Source: JBCBSP01 sp039819095
Lineage (GTDB): Bacteria > Pseudomonadota > Alphaproteobacteria > Caulobacterales > Maricaulaceae
NCBI GenBank assembly: GCA_039819095.1
Contig: JBCBSP010000006.1
Location: 124,001 to 188,000, forward strand
DNA: 64,000 bases
Reading direction: 5' to 3'
Every line of letters starts with the position of its first letter. The stretch's first letter is position 1. The notes under the pieces are model-generated. The model was not told the origin of the DNA, ran no database searches, and worked only from the letters and a program-made list of their open reading frames with translations. This document shows, piece by piece, positions 8,764 through 15,986 of the stretch. Position numbers and translations under genes: made by a program.

Positions 8764-8785
8764 ATCTGGTTGCACGCGGACGCGT

Positions 8786-8800
8786 TGAATGCGACATTCA
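8786..8800. promoter_or_regulatory. 15-bp palindrome TGAATG-CGA-CATTCA just before the XRE start codon
   Basis: Perfect six-base arms end five bases before the ATG at 8805, a position suited to autorepression by the XRE-type protein encoded there. It resembles, but differs in bases and symmetry from, the GTGAAC-N3-GTTCAC operator. Confidence 0.4.
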
Positions 8801-8804
8801 GACG

Positions 8805-9683
8805 ATGGCCGTTGACGATCTCCCTCACAAGCTGACCCTCGTTCTGAAAGCGCTCAGCCTTAGTAGAGCGGGCCTGGCCCATGGTCTTGGCGTGGACAAG
8901 TCGCTGGTCGGACGTTGGGTTTCGGGCAAGGTGACGCCGTCCTCACACAATCTCGCCGCCCTGACGCGCTACGTGGCTGAACGCCGCCCCGGCTTCACGC
9001 TGCTGGACTGGGAACGCGAGGTGTCGGCGTTCGCTAGAGGCCTGGGCGTAGACCTGCCATCCGATGCGCCCGCCGCCGATGACTGGTTCCCACCGGTTAT
9101 CATCGAACAGTCGATCCACAGCGTTCGCTCTCGCGGGCCTTCTTATGACGGTTTCTGGCGTTCCACGCGGCCCTCGCACGATCTTCCGGGCCAGTTCCTG
9201 CACGATATCAGCGTGATCCGCTCAGACCGTGAGGCCGGACGCATCCGGTTCAGCACGCGCATCGAAGGCGTGACCTATGCCGGCGCAGCGCTGCTGTTGC
9301 AGCACCAATTCTTCTCCATCAGCGCCGACAGCGATGGCGCGGCCCTCATGTTCTCTATTTTCAATGGTGTCGCGCGCAATCGAGCCGAGATGATGGACGG
9401 CATCACGCTGGCGACTCTGCGCGATGCGGGCGGCTCGCCCGCGGCGGCGGGCTGCGTGCTGGAACGCGTCGCCGATCTGCCTGGGGATCCGGCGCTGGAT
9501 GAAGAGCGGCTGAGTGCGCTTTCTGCGCAAACCCCGCTTCTCGCCGAACCCGGCTCAGTGCCAGAGGCCGTACGTGACCACCTGACCCGGTCCGTCAGCG
9601 CCGGTCCTGAGGGCTTTTTGCGCCTTCTGGCGGCCACATCGATGGCGCGTGGTCAGATGCTGACCCCGATGCCGAAGGATTGA
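8805..9683 (+). CDS. XRE-type helix-turn-helix regulator with unknown sensor domain
   Basis: The N-terminal 60 residues form an XRE-like DNA-binding domain (SRAGLAHGLGVDKSLVGRWV, then SGKVTPSSHNLAALTRYV). The rest, about 230 residues, has no motif I recognise but has the mixed hydrophobic/charged pattern of a ligand-binding domain. The start at 8805 is chosen because the HTH follows at once and a palindrome sits immediately upstream; the open frame continues to 8760 without adding anything domain-like. It is transcribed away from the Cys-rich secreted protein gene, its most likely target along with itself. It converges on the membrane hydroxylase gene with a gap of only three bases. Confidence 0.8.
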   Translation: MAVDDLPHKLTLVLKALSLSRAGLAHGLGVDKSLVGRWVSGKVTPSSHNLAALTRYVAERRPGFTLLDWEREVSAFARGLGVDLPSDAPAADDWFPPVIIEQSIHSVRSRGPSYDGFWRSTRPSHDLPGQFLHDISVIRSDREAGRIRFSTRIEGVTYAGAALLLQHQFFSISADSDGAALMFSIFNGVARNRAEMMDGITLATLRDAGGSPAAAGCVLERVADLPGDPALDEERLSALSAQTPLLAEPGSVPEAVRDHLTRSVSAGPEGFLRLLAATSMARGQMLTPMPKD

Positions 9684-9686
9684 TGG

Positions 9687-10619
9687 TTACTCGGCGGGCT
9701 GGGTGGCCGGGTTCTCGCCGACCTCCCGGCGGGACTGCTGCTCGGCCCAGCGCTGCTTGATCAGCTTTGAGGACAGGCGCGAGCCATCCGGCGACCAGCC
9801 TGGCGGGCCGAGCCAATAGCCCAGCGCCTCGCGCCAGGACTTCGCGTTCCGCACATCATTGATGATGCCCAGCCATTCATGCAGGCAGATCTTCAGCGGG
9901 TTGCGCGTGCCGAGATTCTTCACAATGCCATAGCGACATGGCTCGTCGTCACGCTCCGGCTCGAACGTGCCAAACATGCGGTCCCAGACGATGAAGACCC
10001 CGGCGTAATTGCGATCGAGATAGCGCGGATTGGTGGCGTGATGGACACGGTGGTGGGACGGGGTGTTCATCACCGCTTCAAACCAGGACGGCATGCGCCC
10101 GACCGCTTCGGTATGAATCCAGAACTGATAGACCAGATTGAGCGCGCCCACAAAGGCGACCATGGCCGGGGGAAAGCCGATCAGCACCAGCCAGGATCCG
10201 AAAAAGATGAATTTCAGCGTCAGCGGGCTCAGCCAGGGCTGCCTGAGCGCGGTCGATAGATTGTAATGCTGGCTAGAGTGGTGGACGACGTGATCGGCCC
10301 ACCACCAGCGCACGGTGTGCGCAAAGCGATGCGACCAGTAATACACGAAATCATCCAGCACAAAGGCGAGGATGAAAGCCCACCACACAAAGCCGATATC
10401 GAACACCGCGAAGCGTTCAATATAGACGAACCACCCAATCGCGATGAAGCCGAGCACGACGCCGGACACGGTGTTGCCGAGCCCCATGATCAGGCTGGCT
10501 GCGGTGTCGGACGGCTCGTAATTGACCCGGCGGGTCGAACGCGCATGGATCATCTCCGCAATGATCAGCGCGATGAAGGCGGGGATGGCGAAATAGATCG
10601 GGTTGGGAAGCTCATTCAT
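9687..10619 (-). CDS. Fatty acid hydroxylase / sterol desaturase family membrane di-iron protein
   Basis: A 310-residue integral membrane protein with four to five hydrophobic segments and the histidine boxes of the family: HRFAH (97-101), HVVHH (110-114) and HHRVHH (189-194), which bind two irons. Family members hydroxylate or desaturate C-H bonds in lipids using O2; the substrate here is unknown. The ATG at 10619 overlaps the stop of the upstream small membrane protein gene (ATGA) and has GGAGG seven bases before it, so the two are co-translated. The pair sits behind a palindrome identical in arms to the one ahead of the ferritin-like di-iron gene. Confidence 0.9.
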   Translation of the reverse strand: MNELPNPIYFAIPAFIALIIAEMIHARSTRRVNYEPSDTAASLIMGLGNTVSGVVLGFIAIGWFVYIERFAVFDIGFVWWAFILAFVLDDFVYYWSHRFAHTVRWWWADHVVHHSSQHYNLSTALRQPWLSPLTLKFIFFGSWLVLIGFPPAMVAFVGALNLVYQFWIHTEAVGRMPSWFEAVMNTPSHHRVHHATNPRYLDRNYAGVFIVWDRMFGTFEPERDDEPCRYGIVKNLGTRNPLKICLHEWLGIINDVRNAKSWREALGYWLGPPGWSPDGSRLSSKLIKQRWAEQQSRREVGENPATQPAE

Positions 10620-11077
10620 GCTGACGCCTCCACAGCGTTCTGCCGGGCGCCGGCGGCGGTGAGCGCCTCGATCGCCCGCCTCCAGCTTTCCGCCTCGTCT
10701 TCATCGGCCAGTGTCAGCGTGACGGCAGGATAGGTGTAATCGTTCAGGGCAAGCTTCAGCCCTGCGCCGTCACGATCCACCGCGCGCACATCGCCAGCGC
10801 CAAGCGCTCGCGACACCAGCCCGTCGCCGAGCGCGGTGACAAGCCCTAAACGCTCGCCTCCATCCTCGGTGAAGAGCGCCGCCCGGCCATCGGCGGCGAG
10901 CACGCCCTGCGCGGCGCGAAACCCGATCACATCGAACTCGAGCACGGCGCGGGCCGCTGCAAGGCTTTCCACGCGCGCCGGCGTCCAGCCGCCGAGCCGC
11001 GCGTTCAGCCAGACCAGGCCGGCGATGGCGAGCGCGGAGATGATGAGAACAAGGATCTGTACGAGTGCTGAGTCCAT
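10616..11077 (-). CDS. Small single-pass membrane protein of unknown function
   Basis: I do not recognise this 153-residue protein. It begins with one hydrophobic helix (about residues 5-25, VQILVLIISALAIAGLVWL) and continues as a soluble domain of about 120 residues rich in Ala, Gly and acidic residues, probably beta-rich. It is the first gene of a two-gene operon with the fatty-acid-hydroxylase-like protein (4-bp overlap), so a helper or regulatory role for that enzyme is possible but unproven. There is no convincing ribosome binding site before the ATG at 11077, and the candidate operator begins only eleven bases upstream, which suggests a very short leader or a leaderless message. Confidence 0.65.
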   Translation of the reverse strand: MDSALVQILVLIISALAIAGLVWLNARLGGWTPARVESLAAARAVLEFDVIGFRAAQGVLAADGRAALFTEDGGERLGLVTALGDGLVSRALGAGDVRAVDRDGAGLKLALNDYTYPAVTLTLADEDEAESWRRAIEALTAAGARQNAVEASA

Positions 11078-11087
11078 GGAGGTGAAT

Positions 11088-11102
11088 GTGAACGCCGTTC
11101 AC
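11088..11102. promoter_or_regulatory. Perfect 15-bp palindrome, candidate repressor operator (site 2)
   Basis: GTGAAC-GCC-GTTCAC, with the same arms as the site at 7983-7997, lies directly upstream of the membrane-protein/hydroxylase operon (start codon at 11077). A repressor bound here would cover the promoter or the transcription start. Confidence 0.6.
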
Positions 11103-11147
11103 CGCCGTATCAAGAGCAGCTTGCGCTCACGGCCTTTCCTAACGAAC

Positions 11148-11175
11148 GAAGCCCCGGGATTTCTCCCGGGGCTTC
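11148..11175 (-). terminator. Hairpin terminator after the first TonB receptor
   Basis: The 12-bp perfect stem (11148-11159 and 11164-11175, GAAGCCCCGGGA) with a four-base loop lies 30 bases past the receptor's stop codon. The tail on the minus strand is GTTCGTTAGG, a weak T tract. Confidence 0.65.
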
Positions 11176-11204
11176 GGCCATTGTGATGGGGTTGCCCCCA
11201 GAGC

Positions 11205-13949
11205 CTAGAAGCTGGCGCGCAGCGTCAGGCCATAGGTCCGCGGCTCGCCGGGATAATTGTTAAAGCTTGATCCCAGATAACCCACCGACGGGAAGCCGCC
11301 CTTGACGAACTCCTCTTCGCCCAGATTGCGGCCCCAGAGCTGGAGGCCCCAGGCTCCGTCCTCAGCCCCGATCCCGATCGAGGCGTTGTACAGGGTGAAG
11401 GCGTCCTGATTGGCGACCGGGCGCGGGTCGAGACCCGTGACCAGAGCGAACTCGGACGTGTGAGTCGCCTCGCCGCGAATGAACATCTCCAGATTGTCGC
11501 CGATCGGCTGAGTGTAGGTGCCCGTCCACGCGGCGACGAGTTCGGAATTGCCGCGGTCGACGCCGGACAAGTCGTTGAAGTTCCCGGTTGCCCCACGGTC
11601 GTTCGTACGCGGCGTAGCGCAAGCGGCGAAGAGCGGATCGGCCGGGTTATAGACCGGGCCGAGCAGCGGGGAGCTGTCCGGGCACGGTGCGAACTCGTAC
11701 TCGCCATAGTTATCATCGATCAGATAGGTGCCGCCGAGCGTGAAGAAGAGCCGGTCGGTCGGCGCCCATTGAACGTCGAACTCAATGCCGCTGACTTCGA
11801 TGGAACCGGCATTGTCCAGCGCGAAGCCGGTACCGACGAAGTTCTCCGCCTGGAAGTCCTCAATCTCCTGATTGAAGTAGGCGACGGCGAACTGCATCGC
11901 TCCGTCGAGCAGGCTGCCCTTGGCGCCGAGCTCCCAGGAGCTGGCGTCCTCTTCGTTAAACTCGAACACGCCGGTCTCAACCGCCTCGTAGGAGAGATTG
12001 AACCCGCCCGGCTTGAAGCCGGTCGAATAGCTTGCATAGACGTTCAGCGTGTCGCTGACGTCATAGCTGGCGATGATCGAGTAGGACAAATTGTCGTCGG
12101 ATCGCGAGGTCGGGAATTGCGAGGAATCAACCGGCGAGAAGTTCTGGAAGGCGGCGAAGTCTAACAACGGGTTGAAAGGCGTGTTCGCCAGGAAAGCCGC
12201 CACGTTCGGGTCGAAAACGACAAATGGGTTGGCGAGCGTCGCGCCCGGAATGCCGGATGCCGCCAGCGCGCCCTCAAGCTGTGCGGCGAACGCAGGATCA
12301 CCCGCAGCGGACTGAGCCAAGAGCGAAGTCAGCAGGAATGGGCAGGAATTGCCGTTCGGGAAGGCCGGGCAAAGCGCCGGGTTGATGAAGCGCAGGTTGG
12401 ACCCGAGAGAAGCGAAGTCCAATTCCGAAATCGTATCGGTGATGGTGATATCGGTCACCATATCCTTGTCTTCTTGGGTATACCGACCGCCGAGCGTGAG
12501 TGTGAATCGATCAGTGAAGTTGATGTCGAACTGACCGAAGAGCGACCAGGACTGGGTGTCGTACTGGTAGTTCTCCTGAACGGTCAGCCCGGCCGGAAGA
12601 TAACCGTTGGCCGGCAAGAGCGGCACGCCTGCAACCCCGGTTGCGTTATTCGTGCCGACGAAGAACTCCAGAAGCGTGATACCGCCGGCATTGGCCGGAA
12701 GCGTCCCCGGTGCGGCAGCATTGATGCCCGCGACGATATCAGCGACCGCAGCCTGCGAAGCCAGATCGAAGAACGGCTTCGCGTCCGCGCCATAGCCGAT
12801 GTTCTGATCAAACGTCAGATCGTTGTCGTAATAGAAGAGGCCGCCCATCCAATCGACGAAATTGTCGCCGGTTGAGGTGAAGCGGATCTCCTGGGTGAAG
12901 CTGGTGTACTCGTTATCGATATCGCGCGGCTCGACAAGCGAAAGGTCGGAGAAGTCCGCGTCGATATTCTGCAACTCATCATACCGGCGGTAGGCCGTGA
13001 TCGATGTGAAGGTGAAGGTTTCAAAATCACGATCAATCTGAGCTGAGATGCCGGACGTTTCCAGCTGGGTGTTCACCAGCCCGTCGATCGCAACCTGCTC
13101 GTCGAACGGATCGGCCGGAAGCGCGGTTCCGCCCAAACCGATCAAAGCCGCCTGGTCGATCGGGTCATAGAAGCCGAACGCCGCTGCGCAGCAATTCTCA
13201 TCGATATCGCCATAGTCGGCAATGATGCGCACTTCAGTGTCAGCGTCAGGCGTCCAGAGCAACTGACCGCGATAATTGCGGCGGTCACGGTTGTTGATAT
13301 CCGTCACCTGAGCCGACGGAGACACGTTTTCAAGGTAGCCGGTATTGGTGTGCGAGGTGCCGTCAATGCGGAACGCCAGAGTGTCGGTGATCGGCCCGGT
13401 GACCGTGCCCTTCACGACGAGCTGCCCGAAATTGCCGATCGTGACTTCAGCATCGCCGCCAAAGTCAAACTCCGGCTCCTGGGTGATGAAGCTGACCACG
13501 CCGGCAGGGGTATTGCGGCCGAACAGAGTCGATTGCGGTCCGCGGATCACTTCCACGCGCTCCATGGAGAGCAGGTCATTGATCGCAGCTCCGGCGCGCG
13601 GGCGATACACGCCGTCGACGAAGACACCGACCGAGGGCTCAAGGCCCGGGTTGAAGGAGCTGGTGCCGATGCCGCGCAGTGTGAACTGGGTGTTGGTCGA
13701 AGCCGCAAACTCGGCGACGCGCAGCGATGGAACGAGCGTTTGCAGGTCAGCCGCGTCGCGGATCTGAGATTGCTGAATGGCTTCATCGGTGACGACCGCG
13801 ACCGAGACCGGGGTCTCCTGCAAGGTCTGCTCGCGCTTCTGCGCGGTCACGGTGATGACATCTTGCGTTTGTGCGTATGCCGCGGTCGACACGAGACCTG
13901 CGGCAAGCGCGGTGGCGCCAAGCGCCGCCGACTTGGTGAAACGATTCAT
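11205..13949 (-). CDS. TonB-dependent outer-membrane receptor
   Basis: A 914-residue receptor that would import a large or scarce ligand across the outer membrane using TonB energy. It has a signal peptide (to about residue 26, STAAYAQ), a TonB-box-like DVITVTAQKREQ, a plug domain with LRGIGTSSFNPG and VEVIRGPQSTLFGRNTPAG, and a beta barrel ending in the terminal aromatic LRASF. The start at 13949 has GGAGGAG just upstream and leads straight into the signal; an in-frame extension to 13997 is excluded by that. The style (QKREQTLQETPVSV) is that of the large receptor family in sphingomonads and Caulobacterales. The ligand is unknown; no transporter is adjacent. An inverted repeat at 14071-14094 may regulate it. 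Confidence 0.95.
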   Translation of the reverse strand: MNRFTKSAALGATALAAGLVSTAAYAQTQDVITVTAQKREQTLQETPVSVAVVTDEAIQQSQIRDAADLQTLVPSLRVAEFAASTNTQFTLRGIGTSSFNPGLEPSVGVFVDGVYRPRAGAAINDLLSMERVEVIRGPQSTLFGRNTPAGVVSFITQEPEFDFGGDAEVTIGNFGQLVVKGTVTGPITDTLAFRIDGTSHTNTGYLENVSPSAQVTDINNRDRRNYRGQLLWTPDADTEVRIIADYGDIDENCCAAAFGFYDPIDQAALIGLGGTALPADPFDEQVAIDGLVNTQLETSGISAQIDRDFETFTFTSITAYRRYDELQNIDADFSDLSLVEPRDIDNEYTSFTQEIRFTSTGDNFVDWMGGLFYYDNDLTFDQNIGYGADAKPFFDLASQAAVADIVAGINAAAPGTLPANAGGITLLEFFVGTNNATGVAGVPLLPANGYLPAGLTVQENYQYDTQSWSLFGQFDINFTDRFTLTLGGRYTQEDKDMVTDITITDTISELDFASLGSNLRFINPALCPAFPNGNSCPFLLTSLLAQSAAGDPAFAAQLEGALAASGIPGATLANPFVVFDPNVAAFLANTPFNPLLDFAAFQNFSPVDSSQFPTSRSDDNLSYSIIASYDVSDTLNVYASYSTGFKPGGFNLSYEAVETGVFEFNEEDASSWELGAKGSLLDGAMQFAVAYFNQEIEDFQAENFVGTGFALDNAGSIEVSGIEFDVQWAPTDRLFFTLGGTYLIDDNYGEYEFAPCPDSSPLLGPVYNPADPLFAACATPRTNDRGATGNFNDLSGVDRGNSELVAAWTGTYTQPIGDNLEMFIRGEATHTSEFALVTGLDPRPVANQDAFTLYNASIGIGAEDGAWGLQLWGRNLGEEEFVKGGFPSVGYLGSSFNNYPGEPRTYGLTLRASF

Positions 13950-14070
13950 TGGGCTCCTCCCCCTTGATATGGGCCGTACTCGATCTTTGCGATTCACAAC
14001 GCACGGCTATCGCTACTATTAAACCCGCGAATTTGCGTATTGTCATGGGGTTATATCCGGGATGTTCAAC

Positions 14071-14094
14071 GCCGTGTCGCTTATGTGACACGGC
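14071..14094. promoter_or_regulatory. Inverted repeat GCCGTGTC-N8-GACACGGC upstream of the TonB receptor
   Basis: Perfect eight-base arms flank the spacer GCTTATGT, about 120 bases before the receptor start. It could be an operator or an RNA hairpin in the leader; no run of T follows, so a terminator is less likely. Confidence 0.4.
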
Positions 14095-14246
14095 CAGGGC
14101 GCAAGGCGTTGCCAAGGGGCCACGCGCCGAACGTGATTAACCTTGTTTGTTAACCACAATACTCACCACATTAACCATCCAAATCGCTGAATTTAAATAA
14201 AGACCCTCATAATTAAACATAATCGCATTAACTATCATTATTTATT

Positions 14247-14275
14247 TTGATAATCAATGATTTAAGCCTTAAACT
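14247..14275 (+). promoter_or_regulatory. Possible promoter for the secreted repeat protein
   Basis: TTGATA at 14247-14252 and TAAACT at 14270-14275 are separated by 17 bases, 40 bases ahead of the start codon at 14315. In such A+T-rich sequence this match could be chance. Confidence 0.3.
14252..14264 (+). promoter_or_regulatory. Perfect match to IHF consensus
   Basis: AATCAATGATTTA fits WATCAANNNNTTR at every fixed position and sits within the A+T-rich island, which is the usual setting for IHF binding. It overlaps the proposed promoter. Confidence 0.4.
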
Positions 14276-14314
14276 TCTGTTATCTTTATTGGGTTCCGAG
14301 AACCGGGGGATTTC

Positions 14315-15394
14315 ATGCTCAGGAATGTATTGGCGGCTTCAGTCGCTTTGACAGCATTGGGAGCCGCAGGCGCTGCGGCGCAACACCCGCACCTGCCGGC
14401 GGCCCTGCCGCCGAGCGACGCCCTGCCGGGCGAGTGCTTCCAGCGAGTGCGCATCGAGGCGGTTTACGACACGATCCGCGAAACCGTGTCTGTGGCTGAT
14501 TCCTATGAGGAATATCTCGTCTCGCCGGCCATTCTGGACATGATCAGCCGTGATTACGTGCGCCGCGAAGCCGGCATGCGCTACATCGTCACCGAGCCGG
14601 TCTATCAGACGATCACCGAGGAAGTGCTCGTTCGTCCCGGCTACACCGAATACGACGTCATCCCGGCGCGCCACGAGACCGTGACCGAACGCGTTCTGGT
14701 GCGCGAAGGCCGCATGGTCTGGCGTCGCGGCTATGTGGAAGGCGCGCGCGCCGTACGCCATGATCCGGAAACCGGCGATATCTGGTGCCTGGTTGAAGAG
14801 CCGGCCGAGTATCGCAACGTGCACCGCACCGTGGTGACCCAGCCGGCCCAGCTGATCGAGCGTCCGGTGCCGGCCCAGTACGACACCATCACCCGTGAAG
14901 TGCTTGTCGAGCCCGCGCGCGTGGAAGAAGTGCCGATCCCGGCCGAGCACGCCAGTTACACCAGCTATGTGCTGACTTCACCGGCCGGGGTGGAAACCCG
15001 CTTCAGCGAAGCGCGCGAAGACATCATTGAACGCTATGAGCTGATTTCCGGCGAGCGTTATGAGTGGCGCGTGGTGGACTGCGAAGATCTGGAAATCCCC
15101 GGCTTCGGTCACCCGATGGGCGGCGGCTATTCCAGCTCCAGCCATTCCAGCTCGCACAGCTCCGGCTACTCCTCCAGCTCGAGCCATCATTCCTCCAGCC
15201 ACACGACGACCCACCACTCGCCGGAGCCGGACCCTAGCGCGTCCACGCCGGACAGCCGATTCTTCACGGTGCCGAGCGGCAAGTCCAATGATGAGCCGGA
15301 CTTCGACTACGAAGCCTATGAGGCCTCCCCGGTCGCTTCGCTGAACGCCCATCCGGGCCGTGCGGCGGCTGACCGGTTCGCACGCCAGCGCTAA
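14315..15394 (+). CDS. Secreted repeat protein with YxTITExVLV repeats and Ser/His-rich tract
   Basis: A 359-residue exported protein: signal peptide at about residues 1-22 (ALGAAGAAAQ), then roughly six degenerate repeats of about 20 residues starting near 49, 95, 118, 165, 187 and 211, with the shared core Y-x-TIT-x-x-VLV-x-P (for example YQTITEEVLVRPGY and YDTITREVLVEPA). A tract at about 272-301 is almost pure Ser and His (SSSSHSSSHSSGY onward), followed by an acidic tail. Three Cys (41, 158, 256) are spaced through the repeats. Similar repeats occur in some OmpA-like surface proteins, but no OmpA domain is present. The function is unknown; a surface or wall-associated structural role, or metal binding by the His tract, is conjecture. 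Its promoter region is unusually A+T-rich. Confidence 0.8.
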   Translation: MLRNVLAASVALTALGAAGAAAQHPHLPAALPPSDALPGECFQRVRIEAVYDTIRETVSVADSYEEYLVSPAILDMISRDYVRREAGMRYIVTEPVYQTITEEVLVRPGYTEYDVIPARHETVTERVLVREGRMVWRRGYVEGARAVRHDPETGDIWCLVEEPAEYRNVHRTVVTQPAQLIERPVPAQYDTITREVLVEPARVEEVPIPAEHASYTSYVLTSPAGVETRFSEAREDIIERYELISGERYEWRVVDCEDLEIPGFGHPMGGGYSSSSHSSSHSSGYSSSSSHHSSSHTTTHHSPEPDPSASTPDSRFFTVPSGKSNDEPDFDYEAYEASPVASLNAHPGRAAADRFARQR

Positions 15395-15418
15395 TCCGCG
15401 CTGATCAGAGCCTGAACC

Positions 15419-15460
15419 AACCCCGCCCCTCAAGCCGCCCTGGCGGCTGGGGGCGGGGTT
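15419..15460. terminator. Bidirectional terminator hairpin between convergent genes
   Basis: An 11-bp perfect outer stem (AACCCCGCCCC with GGGGCGGGGTT) encloses a second small stem. It follows the secreted repeat protein on the plus strand and overlaps the last codons of the convergent membrane protein gene. Confidence 0.6.
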
Positions 15461-15882
15461 AGTCTTGCGTAGAGCGCGCCGGCCAGGGCGCCGCACGCCA
15501 TCTGGGCGATAAAGCCGAAGGTGAAGCGCGCGCCTGCGATCACCTGAACACCGAAAAAGACCTGTTCCATCAAGAACAGCATGACCCCGAAGGCGACCGC
15601 GCCGGCGGCGGCGAAGACCAGAGTGCGCGCAATCGGCGCGAAGCGGCCCGCCAGCGCCGCCGCCAGGAAGGCCGCGCCGAGCGCGATGGCCAGAATAACA
15701 CCAAAAAGCGGCGCCAGACCGGCGAGATCGGCCAGCGTCATGGACAGCCGGTCGCCGAGTGAGACCTCGGCCCCGACACCCTTCAGAGCGCTGATGACGA
15801 ACTGGGTCTGCACCATTGTGGCGAGCACCGCCGTCGCGAGCGTTACGGCGAGATAGCTCGCAATCACGCGAATCCAGCCCAT
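15430..15882 (-). CDS. Small four-helix membrane protein of unknown function
   Basis: I recognise no family. The 150-residue protein has four hydrophobic segments (about residues 5-25, 52-78, 84-108 and 122-142) with short loops and an Ala/Pro C-terminus. The start at 15882 is supported by GAGGAG seven bases upstream; the frame stays open to 15933 but that stretch is not hydrophobic or conserved-looking. It is a single gene, convergent with the secreted repeat protein and divergent from the PQQ dehydrogenase gene. Confidence 0.72.
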   Translation of the reverse strand: MGWIRVIASYLAVTLATAVLATMVQTQFVISALKGVGAEVSLGDRLSMTLADLAGLAPLFGVILAIALGAAFLAAALAGRFAPIARTLVFAAAGAVAFGVMLFLMEQVFFGVQVIAGARFTFGFIAQMACGALAGALYARLTPPPAARAA

Positions 15883-15986
15883 AATGAATCTCCTCAGCAC
15901 GGCTTCAGGCGCTTGGCGTCCAGACTGCACCAAGTCGCCGGAGCGTCAAAACGAGGGCGGTCAAGCCGCCCTCAGGAGAGATTGAT

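Larger units (their letters stand above)
13950..14314. other. Divergent intergenic region with A+T-rich island
   Basis: These 365 bases separate the TonB receptor (leftward) from the secreted repeat protein (rightward). The receptor-proximal part is ordinary in composition and carries an inverted repeat (14071-14094). From about 14134 to 14290 the sequence becomes strikingly A+T-rich, unlike anything else in the window, with four TTAAC elements, an exact IHF consensus and a plausible promoter. No open reading frame of note lies in it. Confidence 0.7.

Noticed and set aside
14134..14290. CtrA binding sites (TTAA-N7-TTAA) in the A+T-rich island
   Set aside because: Several TTAAC elements are present, but their spacing does not fit the consensus; the closest pair is 13 bases apart start to start instead of 11.
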